A stretch of 64,000 nt of DNA from Candidatus Bathyarchaeota archaeon (lineage in GTDB: Archaea; Thermoproteota; Bathyarchaeia; Bathyarchaeales; UBA233): the NCBI GenBank assembly GCA_025057795.1, contig JANXEP010000010.1:1-64000 (forward strand). Reading direction: 5' to 3'. Each line of letters opens with the position of its first letter. Position 1 is the stretch's first letter. This document shows, one piece after another, positions 15,930-23,838 of this stretch. The notes beneath the pieces were generated by a model. That model saw only the letters and a program-made list of their open reading frames with translations, was not told the DNA's origin and did no database searches. A program made the position numbers and the translations under genes.

Positions 15930-17024
15930 TTAACTGGTTTCTTCAAGCTTTGCCGGCAGATACTCGTCTACAATGTATGTCAACCCATAGCGGCTGAAGG
16001 CTTCCTGCTCTGCTTTACGCCTTATTTTCATGAAGGTTTTTATCTCCCTCTGCCAAAGCGGGTCCTCCTTGTACCTTGGGTCTTTCTGCAGCTCGTAAAG
16101 CCTTTTCATGTCAATTTCGTCCAGCGGGTCTGTGGGCAGCTTATAGTTAACGATGTCAGTGGCCCAGACACCGCTCCATTTAGCGTCCGGCGTTGTCAAG
16201 TCCCTTAGGTGTGCGGCGTTCGCTGAACCAGAAATTATAACCATGGCTATATGCATTCCCCAAGGGTCGCCGTCCGTGAAGATGTAGACTGGAAGCTTTA
16301 GTTCTCGGTTTAGCCTTCTTATGAAGTGGCGGGTTGCCCTCGGCGCCTGTCCAGCTGTGAGCACAAGTATGGCGTTAAACCTCTTATGTACGTTTTCCTC
16401 TATGAAGCGTGTGAAGAGGCCGCCTTTCTCTATGGCTATGACTTTGTCCGCGGAGGTTTCCACAAACTCTGCTGAGGTTAAGGCTGGGCCTATCATTACA
16501 CCGTCGGGGTGCGATGTCAAGTTTAACGTTTTCCCCTCGTAGCCCGGCACCGTGTAGCTTATTGTTAGGTCGCCGAAAACGGCTGAACGTTCTTCTGGAA
16601 ATATGCTGAAGTCCTCTCTTGAAAAGCCCAGCACAGTTTCTAGGTCGGTTATGATGTTGTTTGACTCCTGCTGGTCTTTGAAGGTCATTTCGTATGCTTG
16701 CGCCGAGTAGTATACGTCCCTTAAGGTTGAGGTTTTGCGTTGGGATGTCAACTCGTATGAGAAGAGGGCTGCCCATACAAGCTGGGCGAAGGGTTTCAGG
16801 TGGCGGATGTTGCGGGCGCTTCGCCTAACCCTCTTATCGCCTAAGATAAACTGTCTGAATTTTGAGTCGTAGTAAATGTTGTCGGTGGAGCGGCTTGGCA
16901 TTTCTATTGATGGAAAATATCCCCTGTCAAGCTGTTCGTAAATTTTGACTCCAAAGTTTTCTAGGATGGATAAAACCTCCTTTCTTCTCTCCGTTATGCT
17001 GCTTTTAGAATCCTTCGGCTCCAA
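15930..17024 (-). CDS. top6A: DNA topoisomerase VI subunit A
   Basis: The 364-residue Spo11-like protein contains the catalytic tyrosine in L-R-D-V-Y-Y-S (Y105/Y106) and a Toprim domain with E-K-G-G-L-F-T-R-F and D-G-D-P-W-G-M-H. With subunit B it forms the A2B2 type IIB topoisomerase that cuts both DNA strands and relaxes supercoils with ATP. It overlaps top6B by 20 bp, which guarantees coupled translation. All key residues are present. Confidence 0.98.
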   Translation of the reverse strand: MEPKDSKSSITERRKEVLSILENFGVKIYEQLDRGYFPSIEMPSRSTDNIYYDSKFRQFILGDKRVRRSARNIRHLKPFAQLVWAALFSYELTSQRKTSTLRDVYYSAQAYEMTFKDQQESNNIITDLETVLGFSREDFSIFPEERSAVFGDLTISYTVPGYEGKTLNLTSHPDGVMIGPALTSAEFVETSADKVIAIEKGGLFTRFIEENVHKRFNAILVLTAGQAPRATRHFIRRLNRELKLPVYIFTDGDPWGMHIAMVIISGSANAAHLRDLTTPDAKWSGVWATDIVNYKLPTDPLDEIDMKRLYELQKDPRYKEDPLWQREIKTFMKIRRKAEQEAFSRYGLTYIVDEYLPAKLEETS

Positions 17025-18546
17025 ACCTTTTCACACTCCTAAGGAGCTTTTCTATGTCTGGAGGCTTCTCTTTTCCAGCAAGTTTCGCCGAGAACTGGGC
17101 GATTTTTGGGAGATATTTGCCGAAAACCCCGAGTTTTTTCTTCTCTCTGTCCACGTGCTCCCTTCTGCTTAGGAAACGCTGAAGTTGTCGTGCCACTTCC
17201 CTAAGGCCGTTGGCTATTTCCCTTCTAACCTCGGGTCTATCGGCAATAAACTCCTTTCCAACGGTTTTGTAGGGAACCTTAGTGCTGCATATATGCACAA
17301 CTATGGCGATGGGCATTTCTGGCGTAACCTTGTACCTCCGCCAGTTCATAGCGTTTATAACCTTAACTGAAACGTCGCTTGCCTCATCGTAAAGCAGCGG
17401 TATCCTATTTGCAAAACGATAGATTGTGAAGCCTCCTTTTTGGGGAATTTCTCCCCCATAGGCTATTGCAACCTCAACTATAAAGGGGTGCCCAGCATAA
17501 GTGGCGGGTTTCCGCTGGTGGACAGCCACAAACTCCGGCTTCAACTCCTTTAAGACGCCGGTTCTAAGAAGTTCCTCGCCTAAGGGTGAGAGGCAACTTG
17601 CATCCGGCGGCAAGAAATCCTTAAACTTCTTAAGCATATGCATCAATCTGACAATCTCGTCGTGGGCGAGTTTCTTTGGGTTTTTGGAAGGGCTTATATT
17701 GCTGAATTCCAGAAACTTGCTTGCGGTTACTTCTCCAACCCTGTGGAAGTGGTTTTTCAGGAAATCCAGCATGTTACTACACGGCGTTACTTCTATGAGG
17801 CGTTGGAGAAGTTCCACGTCAACGCCGTAGGGGTGGGGCAAAGTCTCCTTAGGTGGATCGGGCATGACTGTTGTAGCCCTATTAAACTTGTAAAGCCTGC
17901 CTTTTGGATCTACGAAGGTTATGTTGGCGTACGGGTTAACCATAGCCGTCTGCTTAAAGTACTCTAGGATTTTTGGCATAGCCCTTAAATAGTCGCCTTC
18001 AAGGCTGAACTCGACAATTGTGCCCCGCCACTTTTCCTTATTGTTAAGAACTTTCCTATCAAGGATTATGGGGCGGTTTCTTTGGATGTCAATCATAAGC
18101 TTATAAACGTAAATTTTCGACATGTCAGTGCTTGAAATTATAGTGGCAGGCTGGTGGGTGGTTATCTGCCCATATAAAATGGCCATTTTGCCGCCGAGGC
18201 CGAAGGTTCCCCTCTGCTGTTTCAATTTATATTTTGAGCCGTAAAGCACCTGCCCAAAGGCTGAGGGAATATGCGCGGGAGGAACCCCTGAGCCGTTATC
18301 CTCAACCCTCAACTTGTAAATTTGAGTTTCTTTGCTTGCTTCCCCCTCAAAGGACAGCCTAACATAGATATCTGGCGGTATTTTGAGGCTTTCAGCAGCG
18401 TCCAGCGAATTTTCCACAAGCTCCCTTATGGCTGCGAAGACAGCTCTTGAAGGGTTCGTGAAACCAGCTATGTCGCGGTTACGGTAGAAAAAGTCCGAAG
18501 CGCTTATTTCCTCAAAGGTTGCCTGTGCCACCCTAGCCTCCACCAC
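17005..18546 (-). CDS. top6B: DNA topoisomerase VI subunit B
   Basis: The 513-residue protein has the GHKL ATPase motifs E-L-V-E-N-S-L-D-A near residue 45, V-E-D-N-G-S-G-V-P near 85 and G-x-x-G-L-G-G-K near 120, then the helix-two-turn-helix and transducer domains. The conserved transducer Lys lies in K-P-A-T-Y-A-G-H-P or its neighbourhood. It drives strand passage by the A subunit, whose gene overlaps it downstream. Start at 18546. Confidence 0.98.
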   Translation of the reverse strand: MVEARVAQATFEEISASDFFYRNRDIAGFTNPSRAVFAAIRELVENSLDAAESLKIPPDIYVRLSFEGEASKETQIYKLRVEDNGSGVPPAHIPSAFGQVLYGSKYKLKQQRGTFGLGGKMAILYGQITTHQPATIISSTDMSKIYVYKLMIDIQRNRPIILDRKVLNNKEKWRGTIVEFSLEGDYLRAMPKILEYFKQTAMVNPYANITFVDPKGRLYKFNRATTVMPDPPKETLPHPYGVDVELLQRLIEVTPCSNMLDFLKNHFHRVGEVTASKFLEFSNISPSKNPKKLAHDEIVRLMHMLKKFKDFLPPDASCLSPLGEELLRTGVLKELKPEFVAVHQRKPATYAGHPFIVEVAIAYGGEIPQKGGFTIYRFANRIPLLYDEASDVSVKVINAMNWRRYKVTPEMPIAIVVHICSTKVPYKTVGKEFIADRPEVRREIANGLREVARQLQRFLSRREHVDREKKKLGVFGKYLPKIAQFSAKLAGKEKPPDIEKLLRSVKRFGAEGF

Positions 18547-18582
18547 AAACTACTTTTACGTATGCACAGCCCGCTCTTTAAT

Positions 18583-18723
18583 TTAACGATGACTATCACC
18601 CCACAGTTTCCATTGATAAAACGGCTTAGGCGTAAAACCCCTAGGAAGCTTTACCTTAAGCGTTTTAAACGGGACTCCGTGTTCGCCAATTTTTGCTGCA
18701 ACAATTTTAATTTGGCACCCCAA
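18583..18723 (-). CDS. Possible small protein of unknown function
   Basis: In the gap between ABCE1 and top6B the minus strand is open from just after the ABCE1 stop to TAA 18583-18585. It has no ATG or GTG; the best start is TTG 18721-18723, giving 46 residues. The C-terminal part (G-E-H-G-V-P-F-K-T-L-K-V, then L-P-R-G-F-T-P-K-P-F-Y-Q-W-K-L-W-G) looks like real protein rather than noise. It could be a small gene or a fragment of an older one. I recognise no family. Confidence 0.3.
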   Translation of the reverse strand: MGCQIKIVAAKIGEHGVPFKTLKVKLPRGFTPKPFYQWKLWGDSHR

Positions 18724-18774
18724 CAGCCTGTACAGCCCTAAACTGAAATATACGTTCCGCTTAAAGGGCTTATT

Positions 18775-20565
18775 TTAAGGGCTTTCTCTATAACGCGCGT
18801 AATAGTATTCGCCTATCTCCTTCTGAAACTTGTCAAGCCTTGAGCCCTCCTTATTAACCCGCGGCCTCTTAGTGGCAGGGTCTCTCCTAAACGTTACGTT
18901 CATCTCCTTCAAAAACATGTTCATGCCGTCCCTAAGGCTTGTCGGCGGGTTTGCCACGCCGTTTATTCCAGGCTGTCCGGTGAAAATCATCAGGCGGTCT
19001 GCGATGAAGTCTTGGGCAACTACGTCGTGTTCAACGACGAAGGCTGTCGCGTTGCGGGCTTCTACTGCCCTGCGTATGGTCCTGGCCATGTGAAGCCTTT
19101 CCTCCACGTCTAAGTATGCGCTTGGCTCGTCTAGAAGGTAAAGCTCAGCTTTCTTAGATAGGCATGCGGCAATCGCTGTTTTCTGCAGTTCGCCCCCGCT
19201 GAGTTCAGCCACGTTTCTGTCTAGAAGTTTGTCCAGTCCAAGGGGCTGGAGGATTTCCGCCTTGTAAAGGCTGGATGTAAAATCCTCTTTTGCAATGCTC
19301 ATTAAAAGCTCTTGAACTGTTCCTTCATACCCGGCTGAAATGTATTGAGGTTTGTAGCTGACCTCCAGCTCCTTAAACTCTCTACCGTCGTCCGCTTTTT
19401 CTATCCCGGCCAAAATTTTCACGAAGGTTGTTTTTCCTATACCGTTAGGCCCCAAAATTCCTATGATTTCCCCCTTTCTTATCTCGCCGGAATAAGCGAC
19501 AAGCTTGAAACCCTCATAGGTTTTCTCTATTTTGTCCCATTTCAACAGTGCTTCGCCAGCTCCGAAGCTTATGGTTGGGGGTTTTTCGTGGAAAATTATA
19601 GCCTCCTTTCTGAAACGAACGTTTTCGTCTGGAATGTAGCCTTGAAGGTAAACGTTTATGCCTGTTCTTACGCCGTGAACATGGGAGACTATCCCGTAAA
19701 CGCCTGCCTCGCCGTAGAAAATGCATACTTGGTCTGAAAGATAGTCCAGCACGGCAAGGTCATGTTCAGATACAACAACAATTTTATCGCCCTTTTTTAG
19801 GCTTCTTATGGCTTTAGCCACCTCGAGCCTCTGCTTTACATCGAGATAGCTTGAAGGTTCGTCAAAAAGGTAGACGTCTGCCTCTCTGCATATCGTGGCG
19901 GCTACAGCCACCCTTTGCAGTTCACCGCCGCTTAAGGCTTCTAGCGGTCTGTCCCAGATGTTTTTAAGTTCAAGTTTTTCAGCAACATTTTTGAGTACTT
20001 TTCGCTCGTCCACCCTCTCTAAGAGTTCCCCAACTTTTCCCGAAACCACTTTGGGAATCTTGTCAACATATTGGGGCTTATGCACAACCTTAAGTCTGCC
20101 CTCGCCCATCCTTTGGAAATAGTCTTGGAGGGTTGAGCCTCGGAAAAACCTTATAATTTCGTTAATGCTTGGCGGATTTTCATAGTTTCCAAGGTTAGGC
20201 CTAATCTCCCCAGAAAGGATTTTCAACGTTGTTGTCTTGCCTATCCCGTTCTTTCCAATCAAACCCAAGACAACGCCCGGGGAGGGTGTGGGAAGCCTAT
20301 AAAGCTTGAAAGTGTTTGGGCCGAAGCGGTGGCTACACTCGGCTTCCAACTCGTCTGGGAGGTTGACTATTGAAAGGGCGTTGAAGGGGCATTTTTTCAC
20401 GCATATTCCACATCCAGAACAAAGCGCTTCCACGACAACGGGCATGTCGCCCTCGAAGCGTATCGCCTCCACCCGGCTTCGAATCATTGGACAAAAGCGA
20501 TGACAAACCCTACCGCAACGCTTTGGTTTACATTTATCCGAGTCCAGCACGGCTACACGGGTCAT
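18775..20565 (-). CDS. abcE1: ABCE1/Rli1 ribosome-recycling ATPase
   Basis: The 596-residue protein has two N-terminal iron-sulfur clusters (C12, C17, C21, C25 and C49, C52, C55, C59), Walker A of the first ABC domain G-K-N-G-I-G-K-T at 104-111, signature L-S-G-G-E-L-Q-R at 211-218, and a second ABC domain with G-P-N-G-I-G-K-T and L-S-G-G-E-L-Q-K. It splits ribosomes after termination, together with release factor or Pelota. Length and domain order are canonical. Confidence 0.98.
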   Translation of the reverse strand: MTRVAVLDSDKCKPKRCGRVCHRFCPMIRSRVEAIRFEGDMPVVVEALCSGCGICVKKCPFNALSIVNLPDELEAECSHRFGPNTFKLYRLPTPSPGVVLGLIGKNGIGKTTTLKILSGEIRPNLGNYENPPSINEIIRFFRGSTLQDYFQRMGEGRLKVVHKPQYVDKIPKVVSGKVGELLERVDERKVLKNVAEKLELKNIWDRPLEALSGGELQRVAVAATICREADVYLFDEPSSYLDVKQRLEVAKAIRSLKKGDKIVVVSEHDLAVLDYLSDQVCIFYGEAGVYGIVSHVHGVRTGINVYLQGYIPDENVRFRKEAIIFHEKPPTISFGAGEALLKWDKIEKTYEGFKLVAYSGEIRKGEIIGILGPNGIGKTTFVKILAGIEKADDGREFKELEVSYKPQYISAGYEGTVQELLMSIAKEDFTSSLYKAEILQPLGLDKLLDRNVAELSGGELQKTAIAACLSKKAELYLLDEPSAYLDVEERLHMARTIRRAVEARNATAFVVEHDVVAQDFIADRLMIFTGQPGINGVANPPTSLRDGMNMFLKEMNVTFRRDPATKRPRVNKEGSRLDKFQKEIGEYYYARYRESP

Positions 20566-20647
20566 GGCCTATCAACAACAGCCAAACCGTTAATCTGATA
20601 AATATGACTTTAAAATCAGAAGGAAAGGTTTCTAAAAACTTTTTGTT

Positions 20648-20660
20648 TTAAAAGAAAATG
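20648..20660 (-). terminator. U-tract downstream of the acidic microprotein gene
   Basis: The minus strand has TTTTCTTTT about 25 bases past the microprotein stop, a likely archaeal intrinsic terminator separating it from the ABCE1 gene. Confidence 0.35.
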
Positions 20661-20684
20661 GTTAGGCTTGGAGGTTTTAGTCGT

Positions 20685-20753
20685 TCACCATTCTTCCTCT
20701 TCCCATTCCTCTTCTTCCCATTCTTCCTCTTCCCATTCATCCTCCTCAAACAT
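20685..20753 (-). CDS. 22-residue acidic tryptophan-repeat microprotein
   Basis: ATG 20751-20753 to TGA 20685-20687 encodes 22 residues: M-F-E-E-D followed by four units of the form (E)n-W, with Trp every fifth residue (positions 7, 12, 17, 22) and Glu filling almost all other places. A near-perfect Shine-Dalgarno sequence GGAGGTG lies 7 bases before ATG. A TATA-like TTTAAA lies about 55 bases upstream and a U-tract follows the stop. Those signals, and the codon-phased 15-base DNA period, argue for a translated gene rather than simple repeat DNA. I know no named family. A predicted helix would put the Trp residues in a spiral stripe. Confidence 0.6.
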   Translation of the reverse strand: MFEEDEWEEEEWEEEEWEEEEW

Positions 20754-20802
20754 GCTTTTTCACCTCCCGCCATGGCTGTGCATAGGGAGATGCCTCTAAA
20801 CA

Positions 20803-20818
20803 CCTTTAAACGTTTTCG
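20803..20818 (-). promoter_or_regulatory. Promoter of the acidic microprotein gene
   Basis: The minus strand reads CGAAAACG followed by TTTAAAGG (TATA-like core 20805-20810). Transcription would start near 20782, leaving a leader of about 30 bases that contains the strong Shine-Dalgarno sequence. Confidence 0.45.
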
Positions 20819-20868
20819 TTCGGCAGTTGTCGAGAATGAAGTTGAGGGACACGTTTTGCTTTAAAAGC

Positions 20869-21828
20869 TTACCTTATAATTTTTGCCACAAGGGAGGCTG
20901 CGGGCTCATACATCTCCGGTGTGATGTAAGCCCAGCATAGGTTTGAAGTGTTATGCGCAGCCCCTATCTCTCCACGAGTGTTAACCGCAATTAACCCCAT
21001 GTGGTTGGGGGTTTCAGCTATCCTTCGGCTAACCAGTTTTATGGCTTCCTCAACGGCTTCTTGGGCTGATTTTCCATGCTCCATATAATTGCAGACCGTT
21101 TTAGCTAAAACAAGCCTTATGGCTATTTCACCGACGCCTGTTGCGGAGCATGCTCCGCTTCGGTTATCCGCGAATGTGCCGCATCCGATCAGAGGGGAAT
21201 CGCCTATCCGCCCCGGAAGCTTCAACGGAAAACCGCCAGTTGAGGTCGCAGCAGCCACGTTTCCATCCTTATCTAGGGCGACGGCGCCGACAGTTTCAAG
21301 GTTGAAAAGCTCTGGATGATCCCTGATAAGGTTTGCGAGTTTGGGCAGCTCGAACTTTCCCTCGAGTAGTGCCTTTTTCTGCTGTTCATAACGTTTCAGT
21401 TGAAACTCGCTTGGGGCATCCATCCTCTCAACGTTAAACATTTTTGCAATTTTCTCAGCGCCTTCGCCTACAACAAAAACGTGGTCTGTTTTATCCATAA
21501 CCAGTCTAGCCAGACGAACAGGGTTTTTGATGTCTCTGAGAAGCCCTGCGGCTCCAGCTTTAAGGGTTCTTCCATCCATAACAGAGGCCTCCATTTCCAC
21601 ATGCCTCTCTATGTTTAGGCTTGAGCCGCGGCCAGCGTTGAAGGCTCCCTCGTCCTCCAAAACAGCTACAGCTTCAACAACAGCGTCAACCGCGCTTCCA
21701 CCTTTCGTTAAAATGTTGAACCCTATTCTCGCAGCTTTTCTAACCCCTTCAAGCGCGGGTTGGCTGTGTTCAAGGTTCCATGTTCCAGCGCCGCCATGGA
21801 CAACAATTACTGGTTTACGCCCTTTCAA
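20869..21828 (-). CDS. Isoaspartyl peptidase/L-asparaginase (plant-type, Ntn hydrolase)
   Basis: The 319-residue precursor shows V-H-G-G-A-G-T-W at the start, G-R-G-S-S-L-N, and the self-cleavage site N-L-E-T-V-G-A-V-A with nucleophile T179, followed by G-D-S-P-L-I-G-C-G-T in the beta chain. It should cleave itself before T179 into two chains and hydrolyse asparagine or isoaspartyl dipeptides. All catalytic elements are visible. TTG start at 21828. The microprotein gene lies 115 bp downstream on the same strand. Confidence 0.93.
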   Translation of the reverse strand: MKGRKPVIVVHGGAGTWNLEHSQPALEGVRKAARIGFNILTKGGSAVDAVVEAVAVLEDEGAFNAGRGSSLNIERHVEMEASVMDGRTLKAGAAGLLRDIKNPVRLARLVMDKTDHVFVVGEGAEKIAKMFNVERMDAPSEFQLKRYEQQKKALLEGKFELPKLANLIRDHPELFNLETVGAVALDKDGNVAAATSTGGFPLKLPGRIGDSPLIGCGTFADNRSGACSATGVGEIAIRLVLAKTVCNYMEHGKSAQEAVEEAIKLVSRRIAETPNHMGLIAVNTRGEIGAAHNTSNLCWAYITPEMYEPAASLVAKIIR

Positions 21829-21939
21829 GTTTAGTCCTTCCCAAACGGGTCACTAGAACCGTTAGCTTTGGATTTAAGGTTAGTGTTTAACGTTTCAAAA
21901 TCAAAATGGATAAATCTCTGCGGTGGAAACTATATGTTT

Positions 21940-22007
21940 GGGATGATGTGAGGCGACGGCTAGGAGCCATGCAGGCTGTGAAAAAGCCAACTAACCTGCA
22001 CTGACCC
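21940..22007 (+). ncRNA. Candidate C/D box-like small RNA or structured leader upstream of the TAN1-like gene
   Basis: A box C-like ATGATGT (21943-21949) and a box D CTGA (22001-22004) are flanked by G-rich and C-rich ends (GGG and CCCC) that can pair, the terminal stem expected of an archaeal C/D sRNA. Between them GCAGG and CCTGC can pair around an inner GGCT/AGCC hairpin. A GGATAAATC box about 28 bases upstream could start transcription here. The last box C base is off consensus and D'/C' boxes are unclear, so a structured mRNA leader is equally possible. Confidence 0.3.
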
Positions 22008-22020
22008 CATAAAGAGGCGA

Positions 22021-22551
22021 ATGGTTATGCTTAGGGACTTTAACCTTTTAGCAACAACCTCGCGGGGTAATGAAGACGAGGCTTGTTCGGAATTGTGGTA
22101 TCTGCTTGGGCAGGTTGGGGACGTGGCGCCGGTTATTGACAAAACAGGTGTTTCTGGGCTGATTGCCGCAAAAACCGCTTTGAACCCCTTTGAGGTTATA
22201 GAGAAGTTTCGCCTTATACTCCGGGAACGCCCCTACGAGTTTCGCTACATGCTTAGGGTAATTCCCATCGAAAAGGTTGTACGTACAGACCTTGGGGAGA
22301 TCCAGCGGACGGCAGCGGCGCTGGGGGCAAAAATTGAGAGAAACGAAGCTTTCCGCATTACTGTTGAGAAACGCTACACAGAAATCTCCACAAAGGACAT
22401 TATAGAAGCCGCAGCCTCAGTCATAGATAGGAAGGTTGACCTCAACAACCCTGACAAAATCTTGCTGATAGAGGTTATCGGAGGGTTAACGGGAATATCC
22501 CTAGTTAAGCCCTGCGACATTTTGTCCGTGATTAAAGAGAAATTCTTATAA
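22021..22551 (+). CDS. THUMP-domain protein, archaeal TAN1-like
   Basis: The 176-residue protein starts L-L-A-T-T-S-R-G-N-E-D-E-A and contains a THUMP domain, seen in the R-V-I-P-I-E-K-V strand and the F-R-I-T-V-E-K-R-Y block near residue 116, with the G-G-L-T-G-I-S-L end. TAN1 proteins bind tRNA and help acetylate cytidine 12, with the acetyltransferase encoded elsewhere. The structured region 21940-22007 precedes it, and it is convergent with cgi121. ATG 22021 or 22027 are both possible. Confidence 0.75.
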   Translation: MVMLRDFNLLATTSRGNEDEACSELWYLLGQVGDVAPVIDKTGVSGLIAAKTALNPFEVIEKFRLILRERPYEFRYMLRVIPIEKVVRTDLGEIQRTAAALGAKIERNEAFRITVEKRYTEISTKDIIEAAASVIDRKVDLNNPDKILLIEVIGGLTGISLVKPCDILSVIKEKFL

Positions 22552-22553
22552 CA

Positions 22554-23120
22554 TTAACGTTGGGTTGCCAGCAGAGCCATACGCTCTATAACAAGGTTTA
22601 CTATGGCCTTTTCGCGGTCATCCCCCGCCATAGAGGCTTTAACCTCAACCTCTGAAATATCAAAAGCCCTCTTTATAGCATCAATTTTCTCTTCGGAAAG
22701 CATAAGAACTCGGTCATCGCGTTCCGCGTTTATCAGCTTAGCCAAAGAGGCAAGGGCAAGCTTCACATTTTTGGGGTCTCCGCCAATGATTATCACGGCG
22801 ATTTCCGAGGAGTTTGGTTTTATTCCAAGAAGTTCCACAGCCCTTTGGATCTGGCGCTGTGCAGATGCATAAAGCATGGCCTCCATGGCCAAGCTTTTTG
22901 AAATGTTTTCCTTGTTTTGGAAGGCTTTTAGGGCGTTTAAAGAGGAGAAGTATAAATGCTGCCACGTGGCCACAAGTTTCGCGTCAAAGAACTGAAACTC
23001 CACATCTTTCCCTAAACAGGCTTTAACCTTTTCTAAAAAATTTTTAACGTCTGATATTTTCGCGTTCCTGAAACCAGCAATGGCAAGGCTTTTTCTAAAC
23101 TCTCTTATATGTTTTAGCAA
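22554..23120 (-). CDS. cgi121: KEOPS complex subunit Cgi121
   Basis: The 188-residue protein has the Cgi121 pattern: F-Q-F-F-D-A near residue 42, H-L-Y-F-S-S-L-N-A-L-K-A-F, then E-A-M-L-Y-A-S-A-Q-R-Q-I-Q-R-A and G-I-K. KEOPS makes the t6A modification at position 37 of ANN-decoding tRNAs, and Cgi121 recruits tRNA by its 3' end. Sua5, which supplies the activated intermediate, is encoded 2.4 kb away on the same strand. It overlaps the phosphoribosyltransferase gene by 7 bp. Confidence 0.85.
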   Translation of the reverse strand: MLKHIREFRKSLAIAGFRNAKISDVKNFLEKVKACLGKDVEFQFFDAKLVATWQHLYFSSLNALKAFQNKENISKSLAMEAMLYASAQRQIQRAVELLGIKPNSSEIAVIIIGGDPKNVKLALASLAKLINAERDDRVLMLSEEKIDAIKRAFDISEVEVKASMAGDDREKAIVNLVIERMALLATQR

Positions 23121-23713
23121 CTTTCTTCCTCAACAATCTCTTTCAAAAATCCCTTAACAAGCCTTTTAGATAAGCCTGCCTCCACGAGCCTGTCCAGATC
23201 CTCTTCATAGGGCTTGCCCTGTTCCATGCACTTTTTAACGATTTTTCTGATGGTTTCCTTTACCTCCCATGGAAAAACTATCCAGCTGCTTGTCTCCTTC
23301 ACGTAATAGTCGGGCTTTACTATGCTCCATGGCTTGTAATATATTGTGGCTATTTTAACCTCCACAGCCCCCACGTCCATCAAATGTTCCTTCACGAGTT
23401 TGAGGCTTTTCCCAGTGTCTGCAACCTCGTCGACGACGAGTACTTTTTTGCCGGCAACACTCACGGAAACGGGCTGGGTTAAGGTTGGCTCCCCCTTTGT
23501 TTCGGCAACCCCCAAATAAAATTCAGCCTTAACATTTGCCAAGTTGGGGTTGTCTAAAAGGTCTGATAGTACTCTTGCAGGGGGCCACCCGCCGCGGGAA
23601 ACGCCCACAATCACATCTGGTTTAAAGGAACATCTTCTAATTTCGCGTGCCAACCGCAGAAGCATTCTATATATTTGATTCCATGTTGGGACTTCAAACG
23701 TGAGTTGATCCAA
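23114..23713 (-). CDS. Purine-type phosphoribosyltransferase
   Basis: The 199-residue protein carries the PRPP-binding motif V-L-V-V-D-E-V-A-D-T-G-K-S near residues 91-103 and an N-terminal V-G-V-S-R-G-G-W-P-P loop, as in archaeal xanthine/guanine or hypoxanthine phosphoribosyltransferases. It would salvage a purine base to its nucleotide. The base cannot be told from sequence. The short overlap with cgi121 suggests cotranscription. Confidence 0.85.
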   Translation of the reverse strand: MDQLTFEVPTWNQIYRMLLRLAREIRRCSFKPDVIVGVSRGGWPPARVLSDLLDNPNLANVKAEFYLGVAETKGEPTLTQPVSVSVAGKKVLVVDEVADTGKSLKLVKEHLMDVGAVEVKIATIYYKPWSIVKPDYYVKETSSWIVFPWEVKETIRKIVKKCMEQGKPYEEDLDRLVEAGLSKRLVKGFLKEIVEEESC

Positions 23714-23838
23714 CGTTTTTCCTCTCTGGAAGCGAATAGAAGATGAACAGGGAACTAGTTTTAACTTTTTCTAAAAACTATGGTGTAGAAAGGGAAACTT
23801 TTATCCTTATAAAAAGGAGGGGGTCGGAAAACGGAAAC

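Noticed and set aside
20688..20750. Possible CRISPR-like or simple tandem repeat (15-base period)
   Set aside because: No spacers; the period is an exact multiple of three and falls within a gene with proper signals. No CRISPR array was found in the window.
20658..20864. Phe-rich plus-strand reading frame
   Set aside because: It is the antisense of the acidic microprotein gene; the minus strand has the start, Shine-Dalgarno sequence and codon-phased repeat.
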